Shown: in pieces, positions 1-7,700 of the stretch
How the letters are laid out: the number at the start of each line of letters is the position of its first letter
Position numbering within the stretch: position 1 is the first letter of the stretch
Assembly: GCA_903910245.1 (NCBI GenBank)
Contig: CAIVYX010000194.1
Location: forward strand, 1 to 8,988
Length of the DNA stretch: 8,988 nucleotides
Origin: an uncultured Opitutia bacterium
GTDB lineage: Bacteria; Verrucomicrobiota; Verrucomicrobiia; Opitutales; UBA953
Direction: 5' to 3'
Notes under the pieces: model-generated
Seen by the model: the letters and a program-made list of their open reading frames with translations, nothing else
Told to the model about the DNA's origin: nothing
Databases searched by the model: none
Translations under genes and position numbers: made by a program

Positions 1-88
1 GCCGCTCCTCAAGGAGTACTGGTTCGATAACACGAAGCGCTACGAAGAGGTCATGCAGCAGCTCCGCAAGGACCTGGCCGATTTCTAA
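1..88 (+). CDS. mcrB: McrB-like restriction GTPase, C-terminal end only (partial)
   Basis: Only the last 28 codons are present, read in the frame starting at base 2 and ending at TAA 86-88. The visible tail contains LLKEYWFDNTKRYEEV followed by a basic helix. This 'leu-rich, (E/D)YWFDD/N, charged helix' ending is what I know from the C-terminus of McrB-family AAA+ GTPases, the motor subunit that binds modified DNA and drives McrC cleavage. The assignment also rests on the mcrC gene beginning 7 nt after the stop, the usual mcrB-mcrC order in one operon. None of the GTP-binding motifs or the N-terminal modification-sensing domain lies in the window, so which base modification it recognises cannot be read here. 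An unrelated upstream gene is possible but unlikely. Confidence 0.7.
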   Translation, partial: PLLKEYWFDNTKRYEEVMQQLRKDLADF

Positions 89-95
89 ACACCTG

Positions 96-1277
96 ATGGT
101 CGCGGAAGCCACAGTCGCCTCCGAGCCCCCGGCCAACCGCCGGGTGCGGAACCTGTACCACATGTTACTCTACGTGTGGGGGCGCTACGACAAGGACCTG
201 GCCGATAGCGCCCGCGAGGTCGGCACCGAGGGGGAGATCTCCTCGTTGCCTAATCTCTTCGCTCACGTCCTGAGCGAAGCGGTCTCACAGCAGCTACGCC
301 GCGGCCTGTATCGCGATTATCAGCCGAAGGAAGAGGTCGGCCCGCGCATCCGTGGCCAATTGCAGGTCGGCCCGTCCGTCGGCCGCATGCTCTTCCGCCA
401 AGGCCTGGCCCAATGCGTCTTCGACGAGTTCAGTCCCGACACGCTCCATAACCGGATTATCAAGACGACCTTACTCCGCCTCCTGCGAGAAGGCGGCTTA
501 GAGGAGCAGATCGCCCTGCGGGTGCGCATGCTCCTGCCGCGCCTGGGCGAGGTCAGCGAGCTCGACCTGCGCTCCCGCCATTTCTCGGAGGTCCGTCTGC
601 ATCGCAATAACCGCGAATACGGCCTACTATTAGACATTTGCCGCTTCATCTACGAAGAGGCGATGCCGACCCCGCAGGGCGATCAGGTCATGAGTTTCCG
701 AGCCTTTGCGGGCGACTGGTTCAAGCGTAAGGGCCGGCTTTTCCAGAATTTCGTCAGCCGCTTCTACGAGCTTCGGGCCGCAAAGGATGGCTGGGAGGTG
801 CAAGACAAGGGGACAACATTCCAGCATGCCTTGCGCTCGGAGCAGCCGGCGGAAAATAGTCTGCTCCAGCGCCTGGAGGCGGATGTGTATGTGAAGCATC
901 CTTCCGGCCGGAAAGTCCTGATTGAATGCAAGTTCTACGGGAAGCCCTTCGCGTCCAAGCCTAAGCGCCGGACGGAGACGGATGACGAGCTCTCGGACGA
1001 GGATGTGGGCGCGGAACCGGAAGCGCCGGGCCGGAAGATCTCCAATGAGCACCTGCTCCAGCTCGGTGCCTACATGGATGGCCTTAGTCGAAAGAAGGAA
1101 GGGCCCAAAGGGGTCGAGGGGTTGCTGCTTTACGTCCAGCCGGACGACCAGCCTTTGAGCGCCGATTTCGTCCGTGAGGGGGTTGCCGGGGCGAAGCAGT
1201 CGCTCCGGGTGCGCTGCCTGGACCTGACCAAGCCATGGGACGAGGTCGAGGCCGACCTCCTCGGCTATCTGGGGTGA
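96..1277 (+). CDS. mcrC: McrC-like nuclease subunit of a 5-methylcytosine-type restriction system
   Basis: This 393-aa protein is the probable nuclease partner of the McrB GTPase that ends 7 nt upstream. In this family McrB hexamers translocate modified DNA and McrC makes the double-strand cut. The N-terminal part has the family-typical RVRNLYHMLLYVW at about residues 17-29. A PD-(D/E)xK active site is visible late in the protein: D263 in LEADVYV, then E277-C-K279 in VLIECKFY, giving the D...ExK triad. A charged, probably disordered insertion (about residues 292-317, with DDELSDEDVGAEPEAPGRK) follows the nuclease core, and a helix with LLQLGAYMDGL comes after it. Length is in the normal McrC range. 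ATG at 96 is the natural start because it sits just after the mcrB stop, although no Shine-Dalgarno is visible. I see no frameshift or lost catalytic residue. Identification as McrC is firm; substrate preference (m5C, m4C, hm5C) is not determined. Confidence 0.88.
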   Translation: MVAEATVASEPPANRRVRNLYHMLLYVWGRYDKDLADSAREVGTEGEISSLPNLFAHVLSEAVSQQLRRGLYRDYQPKEEVGPRIRGQLQVGPSVGRMLFRQGLAQCVFDEFSPDTLHNRIIKTTLLRLLREGGLEEQIALRVRMLLPRLGEVSELDLRSRHFSEVRLHRNNREYGLLLDICRFIYEEAMPTPQGDQVMSFRAFAGDWFKRKGRLFQNFVSRFYELRAAKDGWEVQDKGTTFQHALRSEQPAENSLLQRLEADVYVKHPSGRKVLIECKFYGKPFASKPKRRTETDDELSDEDVGAEPEAPGRKISNEHLLQLGAYMDGLSRKKEGPKGVEGLLLYVQPDDQPLSADFVREGVAGAKQSLRVRCLDLTKPWDEVEADLLGYLG

Positions 1278-1278
1278 C

Positions 1279-1378
1279 GGATTATAATACACCCTCGTAG
1301 ATTCTACGCGTCGGGCCGCCGAAACTCTTGCGAGGGGTTGGGGCGGCGGGCATAGTGCGGCCTCCCCCGCCTTTCGTC
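1279..1378 (+). other. Intergenic leader before mod with alternative GC-rich stems
   Basis: This 100-nt gap between mcrC and the preferred mod start encodes nothing I recognise. Besides the promoter candidate it has two overlapping pairings: GCCGCC (1315-1320) with GGCGGC (1342-1347), and GGCGGG (1345-1350) with CCCGCC (1366-1371). They share bases 1345-1347 and therefore exclude each other, and the second stem ends 7 nt before the ATG at 1379. No Shine-Dalgarno is seen. In GC-rich DNA such short stems arise easily by chance, so a regulatory leader is only a possibility. Confidence 0.25.
1283..1308 (+). promoter_or_regulatory. Candidate promoter (-10 TATAAT) with inverted repeat for the mod-res operon
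   Basis: A perfect TATAAT lies at 1283-1288, just after the mcrC stop, in otherwise GC-rich DNA. No convincing -35 is seen at 16-18 bp upstream (the bases there, inside the mcrC 3' end, read about CTCGGC), and no extended -10 TGn. Eight bases after the hexamer, where transcription would begin, is a perfect 5-bp inverted repeat with a 3-nt centre, CGTAG-ATT-CTACG at 1296-1308. It could be an operator or the first hairpin of the transcript. The placement suggests that mod-res has its own transcription separate from mcrBC. Chance occurrence of the hexamer is possible. Confidence 0.4.
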
Positions 1379-4300
1379 ATGTCTCCCGACCAAATCACGC
1401 CTGCCATCCTCGCCCAACTGGAAGCCAAGTTGCTGGCCATGCTCCCCGCCGATGGCTCGACCATCGGAAACGGCGCCGCCGCTAAGGCCTTGGGTATGGA
1501 GGATGCTGTCTATGATCTCGTGAAGGGTTCGCTTCATACGAAGGGCAAACTCGACAAAGGGCAGGGCCGGGGTGGCAGCATTCGTCTGGCGGGTGTCGCG
1601 AAGGATGAGTTTTTCGATCCCAAGGAGGTCACCTCGGTCGCCCCGTTGAATCTCAACGCCCCTGGAGGCAAGGCGCCCAAGGCTCCTAAGGCCGAAGCTC
1701 CGGCGGTACCTTTCACGCAGCACCGGCATGCGGATGCGACGCGCAAGAACCTCCCGCCCGCGGGTGGCGATGCGCAGCAGGAGGTCGGGCATGAGCAGAA
1801 GATCGTCTACGCGTTTGACCCGCATCGCTCGCCGGAACTGCGTTTCAACGGCCAGATCGGTCGGCTCAAGGACCTGCTGGTGAAGGCGACGCAGGAAAAG
1901 CTGAGTGCCGAAGAAGCCGCGGAGTTCGCTCAACTCATCGAATCCGAGCAGCCCTGGTTGGAGTGGGCGGGCAAGCTCGAGAATCCGAACTTCTCCGTCG
2001 ATCCTGTCGCCCTGCATATCCACGAGCGCGTCTCCGCCGAAGCTATCCTCCGTGCCATCCGCCGTGAGGATATCCAGCGCGACATGTTCCTGACCAGCCA
2101 GCTCTCGCCGCGCGAAGCCAAGGCTTACTACCAGCACGACGAAGCCTGGACCAACCGCCTCATCCTCGGCGACTCGCTCCAGGTCATGACCTCACTTGCC
2201 AAGCGCGAGAACCTCGCCGGCAAGGTGCAGATGATCTTTTTTGATCCGCCTTACGGGATCAAGTTCTCATCGAACTGGCAGACAGAAGTTGGAAATAGGG
2301 ACGTCAAAGAAAAGGATTCAGACATCACTCGTGAGCCGGAGATGATTCGCGCTTATCGCGATACTTGGTCTCTTGGCGTTCATACATATTTAACTTACCT
2401 GAAAGAGAGGGCATTGTTGGCCCGTGAATTACTGACAGATAGCGGCTCAATTTTCATCCAAATTTCGGACGAAAATCTCCACCGAGTGCGCTTCGTCTTC
2501 GAAGAAATCTTTGGTGCAGATAATTATGTACGACTGATTGCTCTCAAGAAAACAGCTGGCGACACAACCAAGCTTCTCACGGACCAGGCAGATTACCTGA
2601 TTTGGTTCGCAAAAGATAAGACGAAGATGAAGTATCAACCAGTATTTCTCGAGAAGAAGGTCGGGGAAGGCTCTGGCGATCAGTACGATCGCTCGCATAA
2701 TCCAGTAAATGGCGAGCACGTGCGGGGAACGATCGATGACTGGCAGCCATTCAGAACCGCTGACCTTAGGCGTGCCGGCTTTAGTAGGACGGCCTCAGGC
2801 CCATTTGAGTATAACGGAAGAGAGTACCAAAGCGGCGGCTCTCATCAGTGGAAAACAAATTTCGAAGGCATGAAGCGCCTGCTGAGAAGTGAACGACTTC
2901 ACCCCGTCGGCAACACCCTAGATTACCGTCGGTATTATTACGATTGGTCTGTCTCCGATTTAACCAACCTCTGGCTCGATGTGGGAAGCGGCGGATTTAC
3001 TGACGAAAAGATTTATGTTGTCCAGACCGTCTCAAAAATCATCCAGAGATGCATGCTGATGACAACAGCCCCGGGAGACCTCGTGTTGGACCCAACCTGC
3101 GGCTCGGGCACTACGGCTGCCGTCGCCGAACAATGGGGACGACGCTGGATCACGATCGATACCTCGCGCGTGGCGGCGTCCATCGCCCGCCAGCGACTGA
3201 TGACATCGACGTTCGAGGTCTATAAGGCGAATGATTCGACGGCCGGCATCGACCCGTCCGCCCCGATCAATCCCTCGCACGGTTTCGTGTATAAGACGGT
3301 TCCGCATATCACGTTGAAGTCCATCGCCCGTAATGTCGGCCTGGACCCGATCTTCGAGCGGCATGAAGCCATTCTCGCCGACAAGCTGCAGGCGGCGAAC
3401 GGCGCCCTCGCTGGTGTGACCGACGCTCTCCGGGCAACCTTGGTCGCGAAACTTGCTGCGAAGTTTCGGACGGATGGCGCTCGCGCCATCACTGATGCCG
3501 ATGCCCGTCGCTGGTTACTGCCGCGCACGGATAAGGCGCTCATCAACTTTGGGTCGGCCAGCCAGAAGAAGGACTGGGGCGCCTCAATCCCGCCCGAAAC
3601 CGCCTGGCGTGAATGGGAAGTGCCCTTCGATACGGATCCGGATTGGCCACAGGCTTTGCAGGCGGCGGTCACGGCCTTCCGTGACGCTTGGCGCGCGAAG
3701 ATGGACGAGGTCAACGCCGCCATTGCGGCCAGCGCCGAGCAGGAAGAGCTGGTCGACCAGCCGATCGTGATCAAGGGCGTCACGCGCGTGACGGGCCCCT
3801 TCACGGTGGAATCCGTGCGTCCCCCGGAAATCAGCGCCGACCCAGCCAAGCCCGATGCGGCCGATGGTTCGCCCATCGGCGGCGCCCCGGCTGGCAGCCT
3901 GCCGACCTTCGAGCCCGAAGAGGAGCGCAACCTGTCAGCTCACGTCGACCGCATGCTCAGCCTGCTCCGCCAGGACGGCATCACGTTCCTGGGCAATAAA
4001 CACATCAGCCTGACGCGCCTCGATCGTGCCGATCACCCGATGATCCACGGCGAGGGTGAGTATACGTCAGAGGGCGCCCCCGAGCCGCGCAAGGTGGCCA
4101 TCGTCATCGGACCCGAGCACGGCGCGGTGCCGCTCTTCTTCGTGGAAGAGGCGATGCGCATCTCGTACAAGCGTGGCTACGATGACCTGGTCATCGCCGG
4201 CTTCTCGTTCGACGCCTTCGCCCAGGAATGTATCCAGACGAACAACGAGGATAAGAACTCCAAGTTGGCCATGCACATGGCGCAGATTCGCCCGGACGTG

Positions 4301-4723
4301 ACCATGAAGGACCTGCTCAAGAAGACGAACAAGGTGGAGCAAATCTTCACGGTCTTCGGCCAGCCGCGTAGCCGCGTCGAGCCGGCCGAAGGTGGCGAAT
4401 TCTGCGCCACGCTCGAAGGCGTCGATATCTATGACCCGGTGGCCAACCAGATCGTCTCCAGCGGCGCCGAGAAGGTCGCCGCTTGGTTCATCGACACCGA
4501 TTACGACGGCAAGGTCTTCTGCGTCTGTCAGGCTTTCTTCCCCGACAAGTCCGCTTGGGAGAAACTGCAGCGCGCCCTCAAGGCCACCATCGCGGAAGAG
4601 GAATGGACCAAGCTTACGGTCAAGGTCAGCCTGCCTTTCAAGAAGGGTAAGACCGGCTTGGTGGCCGTGAAGGTCATCGACCCCCGCGGCAACGAAGTCA
4701 TGCGCATCCACCGCCTCGCCTAA
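1379..4723 (+). CDS. mod: Type III-like (beta-class) site-specific adenine DNA methyltransferase, Mod subunit
   Basis: The product is about 1114 aa and should transfer a methyl group from AdoMet to adenine N6 at the recognition site, both protecting host DNA and providing site specificity for the Res partner encoded 4 nt downstream. Residue numbers count from ATG 1379. Residues 1-75 look like a winged helix (helix, then a wing with KGQGRGGSIRLA), followed by an Ala/Pro/Lys linker near 92-108. RLILGDSLQVM near 260-270 precedes catalytic motif IV DPPY at 289-292. Motif I, DPTCGSGTT, is at 571-579. The order IV before I makes it beta class, and DPPY rather than SPPY favours N6-adenine. The roughly 280 residues between the motifs hold the target-recognition region and have a distinct base composition. 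After about residue 620 comes a long C-terminal extension I cannot name, including VAIVIGPEHGAVPLFF. Canonical Mod proteins are roughly 600-700 aa, so this is unusually long. An in-frame TTG at 1328 would add 17 low-complexity residues; I prefer ATG 1379. Confidence 0.88.
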   Translation: MSPDQITPAILAQLEAKLLAMLPADGSTIGNGAAAKALGMEDAVYDLVKGSLHTKGKLDKGQGRGGSIRLAGVAKDEFFDPKEVTSVAPLNLNAPGGKAPKAPKAEAPAVPFTQHRHADATRKNLPPAGGDAQQEVGHEQKIVYAFDPHRSPELRFNGQIGRLKDLLVKATQEKLSAEEAAEFAQLIESEQPWLEWAGKLENPNFSVDPVALHIHERVSAEAILRAIRREDIQRDMFLTSQLSPREAKAYYQHDEAWTNRLILGDSLQVMTSLAKRENLAGKVQMIFFDPPYGIKFSSNWQTEVGNRDVKEKDSDITREPEMIRAYRDTWSLGVHTYLTYLKERALLARELLTDSGSIFIQISDENLHRVRFVFEEIFGADNYVRLIALKKTAGDTTKLLTDQADYLIWFAKDKTKMKYQPVFLEKKVGEGSGDQYDRSHNPVNGEHVRGTIDDWQPFRTADLRRAGFSRTASGPFEYNGREYQSGGSHQWKTNFEGMKRLLRSERLHPVGNTLDYRRYYYDWSVSDLTNLWLDVGSGGFTDEKIYVVQTVSKIIQRCMLMTTAPGDLVLDPTCGSGTTAAVAEQWGRRWITIDTSRVAASIARQRLMTSTFEVYKANDSTAGIDPSAPINPSHGFVYKTVPHITLKSIARNVGLDPIFERHEAILADKLQAANGALAGVTDALRATLVAKLAAKFRTDGARAITDADARRWLLPRTDKALINFGSASQKKDWGASIPPETAWREWEVPFDTDPDWPQALQAAVTAFRDAWRAKMDEVNAAIAASAEQEELVDQPIVIKGVTRVTGPFTVESVRPPEISADPAKPDAADGSPIGGAPAGSLPTFEPEEERNLSAHVDRMLSLLRQDGITFLGNKHISLTRLDRADHPMIHGEGEYTSEGAPEPRKVAIVIGPEHGAVPLFFVEEAMRISYKRGYDDLVIAGFSFDAFAQECIQTNNEDKNSKLAMHMAQIRPDVTMKDLLKKTNKVEQIFTVFGQPRSRVEPAEGGEFCATLEGVDIYDPVANQIVSSGAEKVAAWFIDTDYDGKVFCVCQAFFPDKSAWEKLQRALKATIAEEEWTKLTVKVSLPFKKGKTGLVAVKVIDPRGNEVMRIHRLA
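2228..3060 (+). other. Low-GC mosaic segment within mod (target-recognition region)
   Basis: By hand count, 2281-3060 has 376 G+C in 780 bases (48%), while 2041-2220 has 114/180 (63%) and 3061-3300 has 152/240 (63%). The drop begins around the codons for the DPPY motif and ends abruptly at about 3060, right before the codons for PGDLVLDPTCGSGTT. Codons inside it also end in A or T far more often than those of the flanks. It encodes the part between catalytic motif IV and AdoMet motif I, including the region that reads the DNA target. The reading frame is unbroken. The best explanation is replacement of this cassette by recombination with a homologous mod allele from a lower-GC donor. Exact breakpoints cannot be placed without an alignment. 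Confidence 0.7.
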
Positions 4724-4727
4724 ACCC

Positions 4728-7700
4728 ATGGCTCCTCCTCCTGCTGGTCAACTCCCCGTTCAGGTCCCGGTCGACGAGCCGATCCTGAACAAGCCGTACG
4801 ATGTCCCGGAGTCGCACTGGGTCTACGGCTCTGATGGCGTCGCCAACCGGATGCCCGGTCGCCGCCCAGCGGCTTATTTCTGGTCGGGACGCCAAGCCGG
4901 CGACCAGCAGGGCGGGCTGGAAGGCATCGAAGCCGACGTTGGCTCCGAAAGATTGACCCTGGTCAACGCCCTCCGGCAGGACGTCGCCAAGTGGCGTGAC
5001 CATGGTTACGAGAACGCTACGGTCACGACTAAGAAGCTCCTAGCGCATTGGCACGATAAGAACCGCCCGCGCCGCTTCTTCTTCTGTCAGCTCGAAGCCG
5101 TCGAGACCATCATCTACCTGCGCGAGATCCTCGCTAGCGGCCGCAAGCCACGCTGGGGCACGGTGGTTTCGCCGGAGGACTACCAGAAACTCACCCAAGG
5201 GGTACTTCAACAGCTGTCAGGGGTCATGGATGTCGCCGATGGCCGCGCCACCAGTACGTTACCGCTGACGCTCGTCGATCAGCCCAACGACCCTCAGCTC
5301 AAAGCGCTCGTCCGACACGGCTGCAAGATGGCGACCGGTTCGGGTAAGACGATTGTCATGGGGATGCTCATCTCCTGGGCTTTCTGCAATCGCGGGGCGG
5401 TGCCCGGCGATACGCGCTTCCCGTCCGCCGTGTTGGTCTGCTGCCCGAACCTGACCGTCAAGGAGCGCCTTGAGGTACTGAAACCAGACACCGAAGGGGA
5501 AAACTATTACACCGCCTTCAATATGGTGCCTAATAGCATGCTCAGCCTGATGGCCGTCGGCAAAGTGCTCGTCACCAACTGGCATGTTTTCCATCCGGAA
5601 TCCCCGCACGCGGAAGGCGGTTCCACGTATGCGGTCGTGAATAAAGGCGAAGAGGGTAACGATGCGTTTTCACGGCGCGTACTGAAGGAGCTCTACGGCC
5701 GGGGAGAGATCATGGTCCTAAACGATGAAGCGCACCACGCTTACCGACCCAAGCCGGCGATCGCCGACGAAGAGGAAGGCGAGACCATGGGTGTCGCAGA
5801 TAAGGAGGACCTGAATGAAGCCACCGTCTGGGTCGGAGGACTGGACCGGATTAATCAGGCGGTTGGCGTCGGCGTCTGCCTAGACCTTTCCGCGACGCCT
5901 TTCTATCTCGGCGGCACGGGCCATGTCGAAGGTTCACCTTTCCCCTGGCTTGTCTCGGACTTCGGTCTGGTCGACGCCATTGAATCCGGCCTGACCAAGA
6001 TCCCCCGTCTGCCGGTCGAAGATCAGACGGGTCGCCCCAGTCCGCAGTTCTTCCATCTCTGGGATCATATCAAGAGCCGGTGCGCTCCCGGTGAGATGTT
6101 GCGCGGTAAGCCGAAGCCCGAGGCCGCCTGGCGCGAAGCGGAAGCCGCCCTGCAGATGCTCACGTCCCAGTGGAAGGAACGCTTTGACGCCATGCAAGGC
6201 GCCCAGGCCGGCCAGAACTATGTCCCGCCGGTGATGATTGTCGTGTGCGACAACACGCACATGGCCGAATACTTTTTCGAAAAGATCTCCGGCGAAAAGA
6301 TGGTCGAAGTCGAAGCCGAGGGGGAAGAGGGCGACGACGAAGAAGCCGCGCTCCCGAAGGCCGCCGGCAAGCGTAAGCTCCGCCGCACGTACAATCCTTC
6401 GGCGGTCGTCTTCCAGGAGCTCGCCAATACGGCGGAGAAACAGGTCACGGTCCGTATCGACAGCGGCCTGCTCAACGAAGCCGAGGCGGGCGCCGGTTCC
6501 TCGAAGGATAAGGAAGCCCAGAAGCTCCGTGAACTCATCGCCACCGTCGGCAAGAAGGGTAAGCCTGGTGAACACATCCGTTGTGTCGTGTCCGTCCAGA
6601 TGCTCACCGAAGGTTGGGACGCCAATAACGTCACCCAGATCCTTGGTCTGCGCGCCTTCGGTTCGCAGCTGCTCTGCGAGCAGGTCGTCGGCCGAGGCCT
6701 GCGCCGTCTCAGCTACGACGTCGGTCCCGACGGCAAGCTCGAGGCCGAGTACGTGGACGTCTATGGCATCCCGTTCTCAATTATTCCCTTCAAGGGTCGC
6801 GGCAAAGACCGCAAGGAGCCGGACGACAAGCCGACCAACCTGGTCACAGCTTTGCCGGAGCGGGCTTCGCTGGAGATCAAGTTCCCGAACGTCGAAGGGT
6901 ATGTCTTCCAGCTCAACCGTGAGTACATCAAATGCGACGTCTCTCAAGTCGAGTCCCTCGAGATTAAAATCACCTCGGCGCCTAACCAGATTTTCGTCCA
7001 ACCCATGGTCGGCCTGCAGGACGGCGTCATCGGCGGGGCTAACTTCGAAGCCCGTCTCCACACGCGAGATGAGTTCTATGCCGCGACCCACATTGACCAG
7101 ATTCTCATGTGGATCGCCAAGGAGATCACCGATAACTTGACCAATCCCCAATTGAACAGCTCGGAGAAGTTCCGCCAGACGGCCCGCCACCAGTTGTACA
7201 AGCCCGTGCTCGACGTCGTGAAGAAGTACGTCGCCACCCGCATCAACTTCAACGGCGTGGACCAGCGCGAGCTCGCGCTCGAGATGTACTTCAAGCGCGT
7301 CATCCAGCTCCTGACGGTGGCCATCCGCCCGGACACCGAGTCGGGCGAGCCGCCGCTCCTGCCGGTCCTGAATCACTTCGCCCCGCTGGGCTCCAGCGCC
7401 GATGTGCACTTCCCGACCAAGAAGGCGTGCCAGCCGATTCGGAAGAGCCATGTTAATCTCGTGGTGTTGGACTCGGATGTCTGGGAGCGCTCCGCCGCTC
7501 AGCAGCTCGAACTCTGCGATGATGTCGTCGCTTTCGTGAAGAACGACCACCTGGAACTGAATATCCCGTACACGTACGACGGCCTTAAGTATAACTACCT
7601 GCCGGACTTCGTGGTCCGGATGAAGTCGGGCTTGAATCTCATCCTCGAGGTCAAGGGTCAGATCCGGGACCGCGAGCCGCACAAGATGGAAGCCGCCAAG

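Noticed and set aside
1328..1378. Extended mod start at the TTG codon
   Set aside because: It adds 17 residues rich in Gly and Pro with no domain role and no ribosome site; ATG 1379 begins a recognisable helical start.
1304..2137. 277-aa open frame on the - strand opposite the 5' part of mod
   Set aside because: It lies wholly or mostly antisense to a gene with clear motifs; its composition (Arg/Leu/Gly-rich, no domain pattern) is typical of mirror frames in GC-rich DNA.
4067..4729. 220-aa open frame on the - strand opposite the mod 3' end
   Set aside because: Mirror of strong GC-rich coding sequence, with Leu/Asp/His-rich text and no recognisable motif or start signal.
6238..7140. 300-aa + strand frame overlapping res in another phase
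   Set aside because: Translation is almost entirely Ser/Arg/Thr/Pro, the signature of an out-of-phase reading of a GC-rich gene.
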